From: Cryptomeria japonica
Taxonomy: Eukaryota > Streptophyta > Pinopsida > Cupressales > Cupressaceae
Assembly (NCBI RefSeq): GCF_030272615.1
Contig: NC_081409.1
Coordinates: 209,171,190 to 209,235,189 of the forward strand
Length of the DNA: 64,000 bases
Reading direction: 5' to 3'
A program made the translations under genes and the position numbers. The first letter of the stretch is position 1. Each line of letters opens with the position of its first letter. Of this stretch, positions 45,133 to 57,917 are shown piece after piece. The notes under the pieces were generated by a model, which did not search any database, was not told the origin of the DNA, and saw only the letters and a program-made list of their open reading frames with translations.

Positions 45133-45455
45133 CTATGCTATGAATCTATGTATTGATTGAAGTCTTGCTTGTAAAGAACAAAGTTGGTTGATGTTCTTCG
45201 AAGGTGGCATTTCTAATATGGCTCCGACTTTCACTAGATCTGCTTCAATACCTTGTTGTGATGCAATGTATCCTAGGAGTTTCTCGGATGTCACCCCAAA
45301 GACACACTTATTGGGATTCAATTCGACTTCAAATGTATTTTTCCAAGCGTTCAAAGACTACTGATAAAATTTCCAAGTGTTCTTCCCTTGTGACTAATTT
45401 TCTCAAGAGATCATCTACATAGTCTTCCATAGTGACATCCATGAGATCGTGAATA
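45133..45455 (-). pseudogene. Reverse transcriptase, C-terminal part (second Tat element)
   Basis: The catalytic YVDD (near 45,424-45,413) is followed by LLRKLVTREEHL, then the PNKCVFGVTSEKLLGYIAS segment and INQLCSLQARLQSIHRFIA. A frame shift occurs near 45,355. Upstream of about 45,455 the RT stops abruptly. Confidence 0.82.
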
Positions 45456-45894
45456 AATCATTTTTTCTATTTACATTTCTACCTTTGGTTGAATGAAAAA
45501 TTTGTGATCTTCTCCAATGTGCATTTTTATTCTTTTCAAAAAATCTTTTGTGATCTTCATAAAGGTGTGGATTTAGTTTAAACTTAAAATCTTTATTTTT
45601 ATTTTTTTTCAAGAATTTACTTCCTTTCATTTTTACTAATCCTTTTTACCAATATTTTTGGTAAAGATATTTAACTTTATTTTTTATATAATAACAATAA
45701 TATTATACAATAATGGTTATTTTTTATTATATTATTATTTCATATTATATAATTTAACATTTCTCATTTAATAAAAAGCTATTATACTTTTAATGAAAAA
45801 TATTAATTAAGAAATTTAATAATTCATTTAAAAAATTAAATAAAATCTATTTAATAAGAAGCTATTTTTAATAGTTTATTGAAAACAGAATATA

Positions 45895-46098
45895 TATTTT
45901 TATGTAGAATAGAATATGTAGTTAAATAACAATATATTCTATATTATTATTAATTAAAAACTATTTAATTGAAAAGTATTACTAATAGTTTATTTTATAT
46001 TTTTATGTAGAATAGAATATGTAGTTAAATAACAATATATTCTATATTATTATTAATTAAAAACTATTTAATTGAAAAGTATTACTAATAGTTTATTA

Positions 46099-46100
<2 letters not shown>
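45895..46100. repeat. 103-bp tandem duplication
   Basis: Two adjacent copies (about 45,895-45,997 and 45,998-46,100), each including TATGTAGAATAGAATATGTA and ATTACTAATAGTTTATT. Identical by eye over about 95 bp. A third, diverged piece with TGTAGAATAGAATATGTA occurs near 46,217. Confidence 0.85.

Positions 46101-46106
<6 letters not shown>

Positions 46107-46188
<82 letters not shown>
46107..46188. repeat. (TA)n microsatellite, about 41 units
   Basis: An uninterrupted alternating TA run of about 82 bp following the tandem duplication. Length is likely variable and subject to assembly error. Confidence 0.95.
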
Positions 46189-46192
<4 letters not shown>

Positions 46193-47384
46193 CAATAAAA
46201 TATAATGCATATTTAATGTAGAATAGAATATGTACTTAAATATAAATATATTCAATAATATAATAAATTTATTATTTAATATTTTATTTTAAATGTTAAT
46301 TAAATTTATTATGCTTCATTTCAAAAAATAAAAAATAAAACTTATTTAAGAGAAAGTTATTATTAGTATCTAAAGCAATTATTATTAATCTATATTTTGT
46401 TGTTGTTAAAATTGATATACAAATCATATTATTATTCATCTATAGAATAGTGATACATTTTCCATCACCTCATATTAGAACTGGTAGCTTTATCATTTAC
46501 ATTTATCTTTGATGTCTTAATTTCCCTCCTACTAGACATTGCTAGTCAAGCTAGCACATACTCAGTTTCAAATTATGTACTCTCATTAAAACTATTGCAA
46601 TCGGTTGCACCCAATTTTCATTAACTAGCTATTATTGAATTGCTTTTTCACCAATTATATCTATGAATTTTTTCTTCTTATGTTTTATTTTTATTTTTTT
46701 AATAGTTAAGATCATGATTTTTAAATTTTGGCAATTTGATAATATAATTTTTTTTGATAATAAATCTACTTTAAATTGTAGGTGAAAATATTTTGATGCA
46801 AATTAATTGTAAAACATTATTAATATAGTCATAAAAATTATAAAATAGTAATATAATTTTTAAAATAAAAATATTCTAATAATTATAATACTAATATTGA
46901 TAATAATATTAAGTCAATAATATAATACACTAGTAATTAGAATAATAATAAATAATAATCTAATAATTTTGACATTAATTATATAAAATTAATATTTTTA
47001 TAATACAAACACAATATAAGATTAGATTATGCTTAATGTAAGATAATACAAAATAAAAATATTTTTTAAAAATAATACAATGAATATTGAAAAATAATAT
47101 AATGAATATTAATACAATCTAATATAAATAAAAATTATTCTCATTTCCTCTCTTTTGCTACAACAAACATTTAAATTTTCTTTACCACTATTTAGGTATA
47201 ATTTATGATCTGTTCACAAATCATATTATCAAATAAATATTAAATTTTAGAAGAGTTATAGTATTCTTAATTGAAAAAATTAAATAAATTGATTTTATAT
47301 AATTAATTGTGTGATTATTTTAATTAATCTCTTCTATTTGCTAATTGTTTGAAAAAAACATATTCCATTACTATACAAATAGGG

Positions 47385-47920
47385 TTAGGATTATAGTTCA
47401 ATTATGATTAGATTTATAACTTAGTGTTAGAGTTTAATTAGGAGTAAGGTTCAATTAGGGTTAGGACTATGATTCAATTAATGTTTAATTAAAGTTGTAT
47501 AATAAATTTTTGAGCTAGGGTTAAATTATGGTTATAGTTCAAACATGGTTAGGTAAGGATTTAATTAGGGCAAGGGTTAGGTAAAGTTAAAAATTGGAGT
47601 TAGGGTTAAGGATCGATTACACTTATATGTTAAAAAATTCATTTAGTGCTAGGGTTAAATTATTCTTAGGATTCAAAGAGGTTTGGAATACAATTCATTT
47701 AAGATTAGAGTTATAATTGGAATTATAACCATGATTTTTATTAGAGTTAAAATAGGGTTAGGGTAAGGGTTAAAATTAGTGCTCAATTTAGGTTAGGGAT
47801 TATTGTGTTAAATTTAGGATTCAATTAATTTATAATTAGCATTCAATTAGTATTATAGTTAGGGTTCAAATAAGATTACAACTTAATTAGGGTTAGGATT
47901 CAATTAAAGTGATATTACAA
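47385..47920. repeat. Degenerate AATTAGGGTTAGGATTCA-like repeat tract
   Basis: Words such as AATTAGGGTTAGGA, AGGGTTAGGGTAAGGG and ATTAGGGTTAGGATTC recur irregularly, with a loose 20-30 bp unit mixing TTAGGG and TTCAATTA. It resembles decayed telomere-like DNA or an AT-rich minisatellite; there is no exact TTTAGGG array. Confidence 0.55.
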
Positions 47921-48249
47921 AATTATTAATCTCTTCTATTGCTAATTAATTGCAAAAAAACATACTCAATTACTATTACAAATCTAAACGACAAGTAGTA
48001 GCTACTACGTGGCACTTATTTTATTCTAAGGATCAAATCACCTTCAATTGTGATAAATTACACCTTGTACAAATCAAATTTGGGGTCAAGAAAAAGCCCC
48101 AACAACTATAATATTCATTCATCTAGTGATATTTGAATAGTTTTATTTTGCAAGATCTCAAATTATTATTACCAACCTATTTTAAATTGATAAAAAATAC
48201 TTTTATTACAATACTACAAAGACAAGTACTCACCACTACCTTACACTTG

Positions 48250-48250
<1 letters not shown>

Positions 48251-48306
<56 letters not shown>
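48251..48306. repeat. (TA)n microsatellite, about 28 units
   Basis: A pure alternating run of about 56 bp, no flanking gene. Confidence 0.95.
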
Positions 48307-48311
<5 letters not shown>

Positions 48312-48983
48312 AGATAACCCAACAAATAGTGACCCAACCACATCTTGCCTCATCTTGCCTCGATCTTACTTTTAATACAATATATTCCATTTTTAAAATT
48401 ATACATATAAAGTAAGCTTATATTGTTTCTAAAACAAACAAAAAAAACAAGTTTCAAAAACAAAAAAAAGACAAGTTTCAAACTCTAAATCTATAAGGCA
48501 ATGGATAATAACAATTATTAGTCATTTGATTGGCTCTTATAACTAAATTTATGTTTAACCTTTGACAACATCTTCTCTACCTTGCAATTGGATAAGAAAC
48601 GAAATGATGGTTGTCCTTGTGAACAATGGAGAGTGGTAACACCTCAACCATGAAGAGTGTGACTTAGTGTAAGTTTTATTGTAGATTGGAATCTTATTTA
48701 TTTATTTTTTTGATGAAAGATTTTTCCTCCACTAAATTGAATTAGTTATAGCACAAGGCTTTCTTCGACTAAGAACCAAAATTGAAAATTTGACAAATAA
48801 GCTAAATAGATATTTAATAGTCATTGTCAACACATTTCTGTTTAAATTGAAATTCTTAATAACACTTCACATAATATTATCCAATAAAAAAAATTATTTA
48901 CATAAAAATACATTTATTTTCAACTATTTAAACATTGTGAAAACTGAAAATCCATTTCATGAAATTATAATTTTTTTTAACAG

Positions 48984-51600
48984 ATAGACCTTGCAATGGA
49001 GCGTCTCGTATATCAGCTACTGCGACATGATGGATACATTTCTGCCCGCTCATACGCATTTAAAACGTTGCTTTGTGGAACGTCACATCATAAAATAAAG
49101 CACTACGTTTCGCACGTATTAAATGTGGGTTTTGCCTTAGACGGCGCCTGTTTTTTGGGAAAAAGCAGTGAGACAGGATAACGATAATATAACGCGCGCT
49201 CCTGGGAAAAAAGCAGTGGGACGGTATAACGATAATATATTTTGAGTTCATTGCAAATTCTTTACATATACATTGCGAATTGAAGAGTACGAGGAAGCAT
49301 AGGCCATTTCCATTTGCCGGTTTAAAGATATCGATATTTCAGTGACGAGTGCATTCACTTTATCTTCTTTAAAAGATGGCAGAACAAAAGTGGTAATCAG
49401 TTTTTTAAAGATTTGTGTTTAACTGATTTCATATTTCAGCTCATAAAGTTTTAATCCGGTGAAACTGACTTCTGTACGATCCATTAATGTTCTGTGGGGA
49501 AATTTTATTTTCTTTTGTCCCAAGGTTTTTTTTTCTTATATCTACTTATTATAGAAGAATTTAGAAAACTATTATATTAAAATTCTTGTGTTTTTCTTCC
49601 ATTTTCAGCAGCAGAAGCTTGATCAGGAACCCTTACATATGACTTTTTTTTTCCGCTGATTGCAAGATTCTGTGATTATTGTTAGCATTTGGCTCTGAAG
49701 TATTGATTTGGTATGTGCATCCTCAATGTTAATGTTAGCAGCAGCAGAAACCTGATGAGGAACCTTTATATTTGACTGTTTCGGTTGATTGCATGATTCT
49801 GTGATTATTGTTAGCATTTCGCTCTGAAATATTGATTTGCTATGTGCATCCTCCAGGTTAAATATCTGTTCATGTTAGAAAATTTTATTTCTCTTTTGTC
49901 ATGAGATTTTTTTTTGGTTTTATATGTACTTATTATAGAAGAGTTTCAAATATTATTGTATTGAAATTCTTGTGTCTTTCTTCCATTTTCAGCAGCGGAA
50001 GCTTGATCATGAGGAACCTTTTACATTTGCTTATTTTTGGTGTTAGCATTTGGTTCTGAAATATTGATTTGGTCTGTGCATCCTCCATTTTAAATATAAA
50101 GCTTGCAAAATTCTGATTCAGTAAGCTTCAATAATGGTTTTAATATATATATATATATATTTTAACCCGAAAATTAATTTTCTGTATATATATTTATCTT
50201 AGAAGGGAAAAAAGAAAAGGGAATATATATAATTGTTTTGTTCAATTCTAAAGGTCATATTTGTTAAATAATTAGAGAAATTGGGAACTCAAAAATTATA
50301 CTCAAACACAGGTATTTAACGGGGTTCACCAATTTGGCTACATTCACAGATAAATTTATGAATAAATGAGAGGGGAAAATGCCTGGGAATCCCATTTACC
50401 CACTTTTAACTGAATTGAGGCAAGCCCAACTCTGAAACCACATAGTCCTCGCCTTCTGACTGCATAGAACCAATTTGGCTACTTCCACAGGAAAGCAGGG
50501 CAGAGATCTTTATTATTATTGCAGCTTACATACATAAGAATATACCCTCATATATATACAATAGTCTTCAACAGAAGACGAGAGGACAGAGATGGGAAGA
50601 TGAACTTTATTATTATTGCAACTTGCATACGTAGGAATATAACCTCATATACAATAGTCTTCAACAAAAGACAAAGGGACAGAGATGGGAAGATGAAACG
50701 AAGAGTCAGACTTCACATCCCAACAATATTAGAGAGTAAAGACAATTTACCCATATTCTAAGAACCAGACCATACAAACAAGTGACAGTTCTGACTTGCC
50801 ATTTGGTGTCAATAATAAATATTATGGTTGAACCGTCATCTTTATTGTGGGATGTTAGTTAGATTTCCAGTTCAAATTAGAGCAATCTTTATTGTGGCAG
50901 ATTAGTTAGAGTTCCAGTTAAAATTAGAGCATTATTACATTGAGTGTAGAGTACTACTTATGTTGATTTATTAGATTTCCAATTGATATAATAGCTTTAT
51001 TACAGTGGTTTGGGTTTTTTTTTTTGTTCATACCCCAAGTTTATCAAAACGATCAAACAACCCTTACAGAGTCTTTGAGTGTGTCAAAGTCTGTCTAGAT
51101 GTAACCTAGGGTTCAGTGATGACCCATCATTGAAAAGTAAGCAAATCATTACGAATTTTGCTGAAACCTAAAAAGCCAGTGGATTCAGCAATAACCCATT
51201 ATGAAAAAGTAATTATTATGAATTTTGCTGAAACCTAAAATTCTCACACTGAATTATTCTTACAATGCAACCTATTGTATTTTTACTTTTTATTATATTG
51301 ATCATAATTTGTCAGTTGAAACATTCTGCAATCTAAATAATCATTATATAGATAATTTCACGATAAGTTTCTAATTGGCCTATGGTGTAGTGTTGGGTCA
51401 GCCATAGCCTAAGAGTTTGCATTCCACACCAGATAGGTAAGTTCTCAATTTGAATGGCTATAGTCATCTCATCTAATTCTCTCATCTCTACCCCAAGAGT
51501 TTGCATTTTACATCAGACAATTATCCATATTTAAGAAGGCACTAAATAGTATTACTCATGAAAAATATGAGTATTGAGATAATTTTAAGATGGTAAAACA
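48984..51600 (+). repeat. Segmental duplication, copy 1
   Basis: Anchors matching copy 2 in order: 48,984-49,140 with 51,909-52,080; 49,300-49,400 with 52,280-52,390; 49,500-49,640 with 53,030-53,175; 50,750-50,870 with 53,570-53,700; 51,060-51,245 with 53,775-53,890; 51,360-51,550 with 53,985-54,080. The duplicated unit is about 2.6 kb at moderate identity. It includes splice-acceptor-like TTCCATTTTCAG before CAGCAGAAGCTTGAT. A short open frame at 48,996-49,181 is not conserved in copy 2. No protein family is recognised. Confidence 0.7.
49600..50100 (+). repeat. Imperfect tandem repeats around AGCAGCAGAAGCTTGATCAGGA
   Basis: Three related units (about 49,600-49,715, 49,735-49,855 and 49,990-50,090). 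Each holds a GCAGCAGAAAC/GCTTGAT core, then TTGTTAGCATTTGGCTCTGAAATATTGATTTGG and a GTGCATCCTCC end. Related pieces recur at 53,150-53,255 and 53,280-53,355 in copy 2. They could be decayed exon-intron repeats or a minisatellite inside an intron. Confidence 0.65.
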
Positions 51601-51908
51601 AGGTACTAGGTCATTTGCTTCTTAAAATCTATTAAATTCTTACTCAATTTGTAGGGATCTACTCTCTCTATTACAAAGACAACATTCGATTGATCACATT
51701 CCCGGTGCAAAGAAATTATTAATTCAACAAAGGTTTATACTACATAGTGGAGCAAAGGTAATATTATAATATATAGTTATACATCTTTACAGCTCTTAGA
51801 GTGATCTCTTTTATCAATCAGACCTTCCTTTCTTTTTTTTTAATGAAAAGCTGCACTTCAATGAATACCCACATGAGATGCAAAATAACGGAACAATAGA
51901 ATTCATAG

Positions 51909-54080
51909 ACCTCGCAATGCATATACAGTCCCATACACCAGCCATTTGAGCCTCATGAGAAAATTTCTATATAATTCAAGGTATAAATTTTGCCGCTCAT
52001 ACACAATACATCGTTTTATTTGAAGCATCATATCTTCAAAGAGAGCATTACGTAGGGATTTCACACATTTTAAATGTACTGGCAGATCTTTGAGAAACTT
52101 GGTCGTGCTTTGCTTCATATAGTGCACACACTTGGGAAGAGCATGGAGATAGGAAAAGGACAATGTGTTTTGAATTTAAGGAAATTCTTATATATGTGTG
52201 CACAATATGTATACTCTACACTTGCAAATTGAAGTTTATGAAGAAGCAAATATTGGTCATTTTGTCTATATGAAAATGTGGAAACCATTTCCATTTGTGC
52301 ATCCAAAGTTGACATATTTCTTTAAATATCAGTGCATTCAATTTATTGTCTTTGTATGCAGAAAGTGGCAGAGGAAAAATCGTAAATAGTTTTAAAAGAT
52401 CTTCTAAATAGTTTGTTTGAGGATCTTCTTATAAATATGTTCTTGAAAGATTTTTGTATACGTAAATTGTTTTCAGATTTTGAAATTTTGAGAGCTTATT
52501 TCATTATTTGTTTGTTCGTTTTAGAAGGATTAAAAAAAAGATCTCATAGAAATCTTTGTGGCTTTTTAAATTTTTCTTTCTGATTGTAGGAAATGGAAAT
52601 ATAGAGGTCATTTCCAAATATGTGTCCAAAGCCATAGATTTTTATTCAAATATTAGTGCATTTAATTTATCTCTGTACACAGAAAATTGGGGAGAGAAAA
52701 AGGTAAATAGCTACCCTAAATATCTTTATTTTTTGAATAGGTTCTTTACATATTTTTGTCTAGTTCAAATTTTGTTAGGTTATGAATTTCCAACAACTTA
52801 TTTCATGGTTTTGTTCATTTTAGAAGAATTTAAATAGTATTGCATGGAAATTCTTGTGGTTTTGTTAAAATTTCTTGATGAGTTTCTTGTTGATTGTAGG
52901 AAATCACCATTGTCATTAGCTTTTAGTGCAAAATGTTGATTCGAGTATGTAAGTGTCAGCCAATGTTGTATTTAGGCTTTGAAACTTTTAATTGGGTGAA
53001 AATTTCCTGCACACTTCGTTAATGCTTTATGGGGAAAAATTGATTGTTTTTTAATTTTTAACTAAGGTTTTATGCGTTTTAAATATGCTTATTTTAGAAG
53101 AATTTAAAATAGTATTTTATTAAAATTCTTGTGGCTTTTATTCATTTACAGTAGCGGAGGCTTGAAGATAAAACCTTTACATTTGATATTTTCCGGGTTA
53201 ATTGCTGTTAACATTTGCTTTTGAACTATTTATTCTGGTAAGTACATCCTCCATATCAAATGTTAGTTGATGTTTTTTGGGTCCATTGTAAGATTTTGCA
53301 ATTATTGTTAACATTTGCTTCTAAAATATTGATCGTAGTATGTACATCCTCCATATCAAATGTTAGCTGACGTTATATCCAGTATGTAATTCTAATCCAG
53401 TGAAAATTTAGTAATTGCTTCATTAATGATTTATGTGGAAAATTTATATGTTTTACTTGAGAATTTGTTTATTGTATATTATATTTATCTTAGAAATTAA
53501 TTAAAATTAGGAATGTACAAATATTTTTGGTTCAATTCTGGATTGTATTAGAGATTAAAGAAAACTTACCCATATTCTAGAAACTACATTGTACAAACAA
53601 ATAAAAAGGTTGTGAGTTGCCATTTAGTATTAATATTGTGGTTGAACCCTCAACTCTGTTGATGCGGATTAGTCAAATTTCCAATTCACATCAGAACTTA
53701 ATTACATTGATTGTAGGTTCTTTTTCGTATGCTAGCTTCATCAGAGATGACAAACAATTCTTTTAGTTTTGAGGTCTTTGAATGCATTACAATTTGTCTG
53801 CATGTAATCTAGGGTTCAACTATAATCCATCATGGAAAAAGTAACTAACTCGTTATGAATTTCAGCCAAACCTACTACTCCCTCATACTAGAAATTATTC
53901 TCACAATGCAGTCTATTGTATTTGTTTGCATTTCACATTAGACAGGGAAGTTTTCAAATTGAATGGTTATGTTCACTACATCTAATTGCACGACAGGTTT
54001 ATAATTGGGCCATGGTATAGTATTTGTTGAGATTTAGCCCAATAGTTTGCATTTTACCACCCATATTAAGAACTCACTAA
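51909..54080 (+). repeat. Segmental duplication, copy 2
   Basis: Colinear with copy 1. A minus-strand open frame (52,163-51,903, 86 codons) overlaps the best-conserved block; its distal part aligns with a broken frame at about 49,130-48,985, so a coding origin on the minus strand is possible but unproven. A further partial repeat of the 52,280-52,390 block lies at 52,590-52,710. The unit ends just before the 4.1-kb LTR. Confidence 0.65.
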
Positions 54081-55811
54081 ACACAATTAATTAATGTGAA
54101 TTTTTTCCTATGACCTGTTGATGTGTTTTTTAGACACCTTTAACACAGAATAAAATACCAAGGTATCTTATCCTCTCTTGAACAAAATCTTCCCAAATGC
54201 TAAACTATGTAATCAATTGGAAGAATCCAAGGTTCCTAAATGTCAGGTCTTGACGTGTGGATAAGTTCAATGGTTTGATGTGATATTGCTGGAATCATAA
54301 GGGGACTTACATTGCACATGAATGCTTGAATATTGTTGGAACTTGATCATTTAATATTGCAATCTTGTGATGCTTTCTTTCATAAACTAACTTGAATTGA
54401 AAAAAGGACAAAAGGGGAAGGGTTTATGAAGACTAATCTACTCCTAGGAATGTAGGATGTAGTGGATCTCTTGGTGAGACTCTACTAGACTTTGCTTTGA
54501 CATCAATGAACAATTCCACAAAGCTAGTGCAATCTTCTAGGGTAGATATATGATGTTCAAATTACCACCAACAACATAGACACCATCAAGGCAATGCATA
54601 TCAATGTGTGAATAGAAATTGAAGTTAAGCTTGAGTAAGGATTCTAGTTGACCATGCAAGGCAAGTCTACAATTAGCAAATTGCTAGTAGTATGGATATG
54701 CGACTTTCACCATTAATCATCCACAAAATCTCTTTCAATTAACCAGCATTAAAACAAAATTGAAGTAGAAACCATGTAACTTGTTGGAACAACACATTTC
54801 ACCATATCTTCAATGAAAAGAGTATATTTATTTACAAGTCTTAGCAACAATTTCTTTTTCTCCTACTCTACTCTATCTTCTAACTTCTAATTCCTAATTG
54901 CCTTAGTAATTATTCTTCTACTCTTCTAACATTAGCCTTTACAAATGAGAGAGATGAGCTTTATATAGAGGTCTTATTACAATAAATGAGTCAGATTGAT
55001 TCACAATCAATGGCCTAGATCGAAAGATAGAAACCCTAATTAGGGTTTGTTACAACCACCATTACATTGGCCAATGAGAGATGATGATAGGTAAGATAAA
55101 TAATATTTGATGTAGCACCACGTGTCACTTATTCCATCCTTGAATGAGTGTAGACTTCGTACCCTTTGATTGAATGAATGGTGACTGGGAAGCCACCTTA
55201 GCTTGCATTGTACACAATCAATTTTCCCTAAACATTCTTCTTGATGTTTGGAATTCCTTGTGATACTTTGCATTTCATCCTTGAACTATTTCCTCCTTAA
55301 CGTTCTTTGACTTTGAGATCCCTTGATGTAGTTCCTACTTCATAATGCGGAATCCTTTGTGCTCATGTCTTGGATTTGTCTTTCCTTCATTTGTTCACCA
55401 TCATAGTGAAGTCTTCTTCATGTTTGATCTAGTCCACATCCTTTCTTTTTTTGAAGTCCTTATCTTGAAATCCTCTTCCAATCCTTGAAATGTTGATCTT
55501 CCTCATTTGCATTTGTGATGCTTGTAGAGTCTCTTCTCCAAATTGTACCTTTATCTATTCTTGGATTTGAACCTTGATTCCTCCTCATAGCATTGTTTGA
55601 GTTTCTTCATTCTTGCATTTCATTTGTTTGTCATTTTGGAGCTGATTTTTCATCATCTGTTGCTTTGAAGTGTTGAGCCCTTGGTATTCCTGCAAGCTGC
55701 ATCCTCTTTCACCTCAAGCCTTGATCATCATGCTTTCCTTCCTTGTAGCAAACTCGCAAAACAAACATATATTGAATCAAACACCTATGGGATAAACCTT
55801 GCTTCAACCTT

Positions 55812-57917
55812 GGTGGGAAATCGATCCAGGGACTAATTCAGTCCTTGAAATTTAGCAGTCTTCATGATCATTTTCTCATGATGGAAATTCAAAGGTCATA
55901 GGGACTTCCCACTCTTAGCAAATTTCACTTCATTTTGATGCCTTACCCTTGGGGTGGAGATTCGATCTCCATAGGGACTCCTCATTCCTCATGACTTACG
56001 CTTTTCTTTTGTGATTTTGCCCTCAAGTGGAAATCCGATCCTCATCAGGATTCATTGCCCTTGAAAATTTTGTGTTGATTTGATCACCATTTGATGGAGT
56101 GGAAATTCAAACTCCATCAGGACACATCAATGTTCCTTACTTTGTCCTCATTCCCAATGGGTAAGTTGAACAATTAATTTTCCAGAATTAACTTATGTTC
56201 CGATTTCAAATGATTTTCAGACTTACAAGTTTTCTAAAATCAGAAATTTGAAGTTATGAAACATAATTCTGGAAAATACAAGTGTTTGGATAAAAATCTG
56301 GAAAATTCGCCTTGAATAAAGTTGATTTTCAGACTTACAATAGGTTTGATTTCAATGTGTAAGTCTGTAAATGCCCTTCCAAACTCAGAAAATTAATGAT
56401 ATTGCAATCCAGTTCGCTGTTTCAGGTCTGATTTCTGCATATAAAGGTCTGAAACATCTCTGAAAATTGTGTTTTGTCAGCTGGAAATCATCCCCCTCAT
56501 GGCGCAATTCATGTAGTTGATGTGACTTGTATTCACTTGGCTGGAAATGATGTGTCTTCGGTCTGAGATCATGGCTGGTAATGGTGGTCTTAGCCAACAA
56601 TGGCGCCTTTGATTATGCTGCAAATACCTCCAATGGTGGCGCTATCAATGCCTTAGGCAAAAATCACACCCCCCTCCCCTTAGAAGATCTTCAATGTTCC
56701 TCTCTTCCAGCTCACCTGAAGTCAAATCAGTAACTTCATGATATAATATTGCTTGCTGGCTTGCATTCTTATTCGACATTTTGCCTTTCACTTTCACCAC
56801 ACAGCGAATGTGGGATAAATAACATGTTAACCCAGCAAGGTGGAAAACCTATGGGCATAAGGACATTTAAAACTTAGCCACATTTCTCTTTAATTTCGTA
56901 CACCAAATGAAATGGTGGAAAATTGCTCCTCATTAGGACTGATTTGTCCCTAAAAACACTCATGTTATGTTGATTTCTAACCCCTTGGTGGAAAATCGAT
57001 GATCATTTGGACACTTAAACTTGTTCAAATCCTTGCAAATTAGCCTCAAGTGGAGATTCGATCTCCATAGGGACACTTCAGTCCTTATAAAAATTTGTTT
57101 GATTTGAGTGGGAAATCCAAGGTCATTGGGACTAATGGATTTGTATTACCTATGCTCGTTCACCCACTTGCAACCTTATTCACTTTCATACCACTTTGTT
57201 TCACTTCACAATGAATGTGGGATAAATATTATAAAATACCAGCTTGGTGGAAAAACATGGGTCATCGAGACACTTCCTTTGTCTTGAGTGGAAATTCCTG
57301 ATTCATTGGGACTCTCCACAAAGTCACTTGCAAATTCAGTCCAAGAGTGGAAAAACGCACCCGATCGGGACTAAGTCTATTTTCATCATTAAAGTCAACT
57401 CTTTCTTGCCTAAGATGGAGTGGAAATTCATGCTCTATTGGGACTTTCATCATTGTCAACTTTAAAACTGAGTGGAAAAATGCCTCCCATCGGGACTTTC
57501 ACTTTTATGCCTTAATTTCATGGGGGAAAAATGTTTTCCATTGGTACTGTGATTTTCACATTGTAAAAGCCCAAACTTATCAAATTTCATCATTTTGCGC
57601 CGTGGAAATTCTATTTCCATTGGGACTTTTAGCATTTTATCAAGATTTGAAGGGTGGAAAATAGAAGTCCATCGGGACTTTCACTTTTATGCCTTAATTT
57701 CACGGGGGAAAAATGTTTTCCATTGGTACTGTGATTTTCACATTGTAAAAGCCCAAACTTATCAAATTTCATCATTTTGCGCCGTGGAAATTCTATTTCC
57801 ATTGGGACTTTTAGCATTTTATCAAGATTTGAAGGGTGGAAAATAGAAGTCCATCGGGACTTTGAGCATTTTTGACTTATTTTACCAGCTAGGAGTGGAA
57901 AAACGACTCCTATAGGG
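55812..57917 (+). repeat. About 22 copies of a GTGGAAA(n)GGGACT motif
   Basis: The unit is GTGGAAA, about 8-14 variable bases often ending in CAT, then (C/T)GGGACTTT. Examples start near 55,812, 55,881, 55,953, 56,027, 56,097, 56,839, 56,912, 56,986, 57,055, 57,108, 57,245, 57,286, 57,346, 57,419, 57,472, 57,529, 57,601, 57,654, 57,711, 57,783, 57,836 and 57,894. Spacing is mostly 50-75 bp, with a 0.7-kb gap at 56,125-56,838. The variable centre often pairs with its own flank, so each unit may form a small hairpin. ORFs over this tract follow the repeat and are not genes. Confidence 0.8.
57497..57860 (+). repeat. 182-bp recent tandem duplication within the motif array
   Basis: 57,497-57,678 and 57,679-57,860 match with one difference noticed (TTCATGGGG against TTCACGGGG). 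Each holds three motif units. Near identity shows that the array still grows or shrinks by slippage or unequal exchange. Confidence 0.9.

Larger units (their letters stand above)
42895..45455 (-). mobile_element. Second Tat-type gypsy element, 5'-truncated
   Basis: Minus-strand order: RT from the YVDD box, RNase H, archaeal-type RNase H, integrase zinc module, integrase core, integrase C-terminus. This is the usual Tat arrangement. It starts abruptly at about 45,455 against AT-rich DNA, so gag, protease and the N-terminal half of RT are gone. Stops in every domain. Confidence 0.85.
45456..48980. other. Very AT-rich non-coding region
   Basis: About 3.5 kb of strongly AT-biased sequence without a credible gene. 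It contains a 103-bp tandem duplication, two TA microsatellites and degenerate TTAGGG-like words. The sharp change in composition at 45,455 coincides with the RT truncation. Confidence 0.6.

Noticed and set aside
48996-49181. 61-codon plus-strand ORF after a splice-acceptor-like TTTTTAACAG
   Set aside because: Not conserved in the duplicate at 51.9 kb, which has early stops in this frame.
49060-49251. Minus-strand ORF with a repeated SHCFFP peptide
   Set aside because: Caused by a short tandem repeat around GGGAAAAAAGCAGTGGGAC at 49,150-49,230; no gene evidence.
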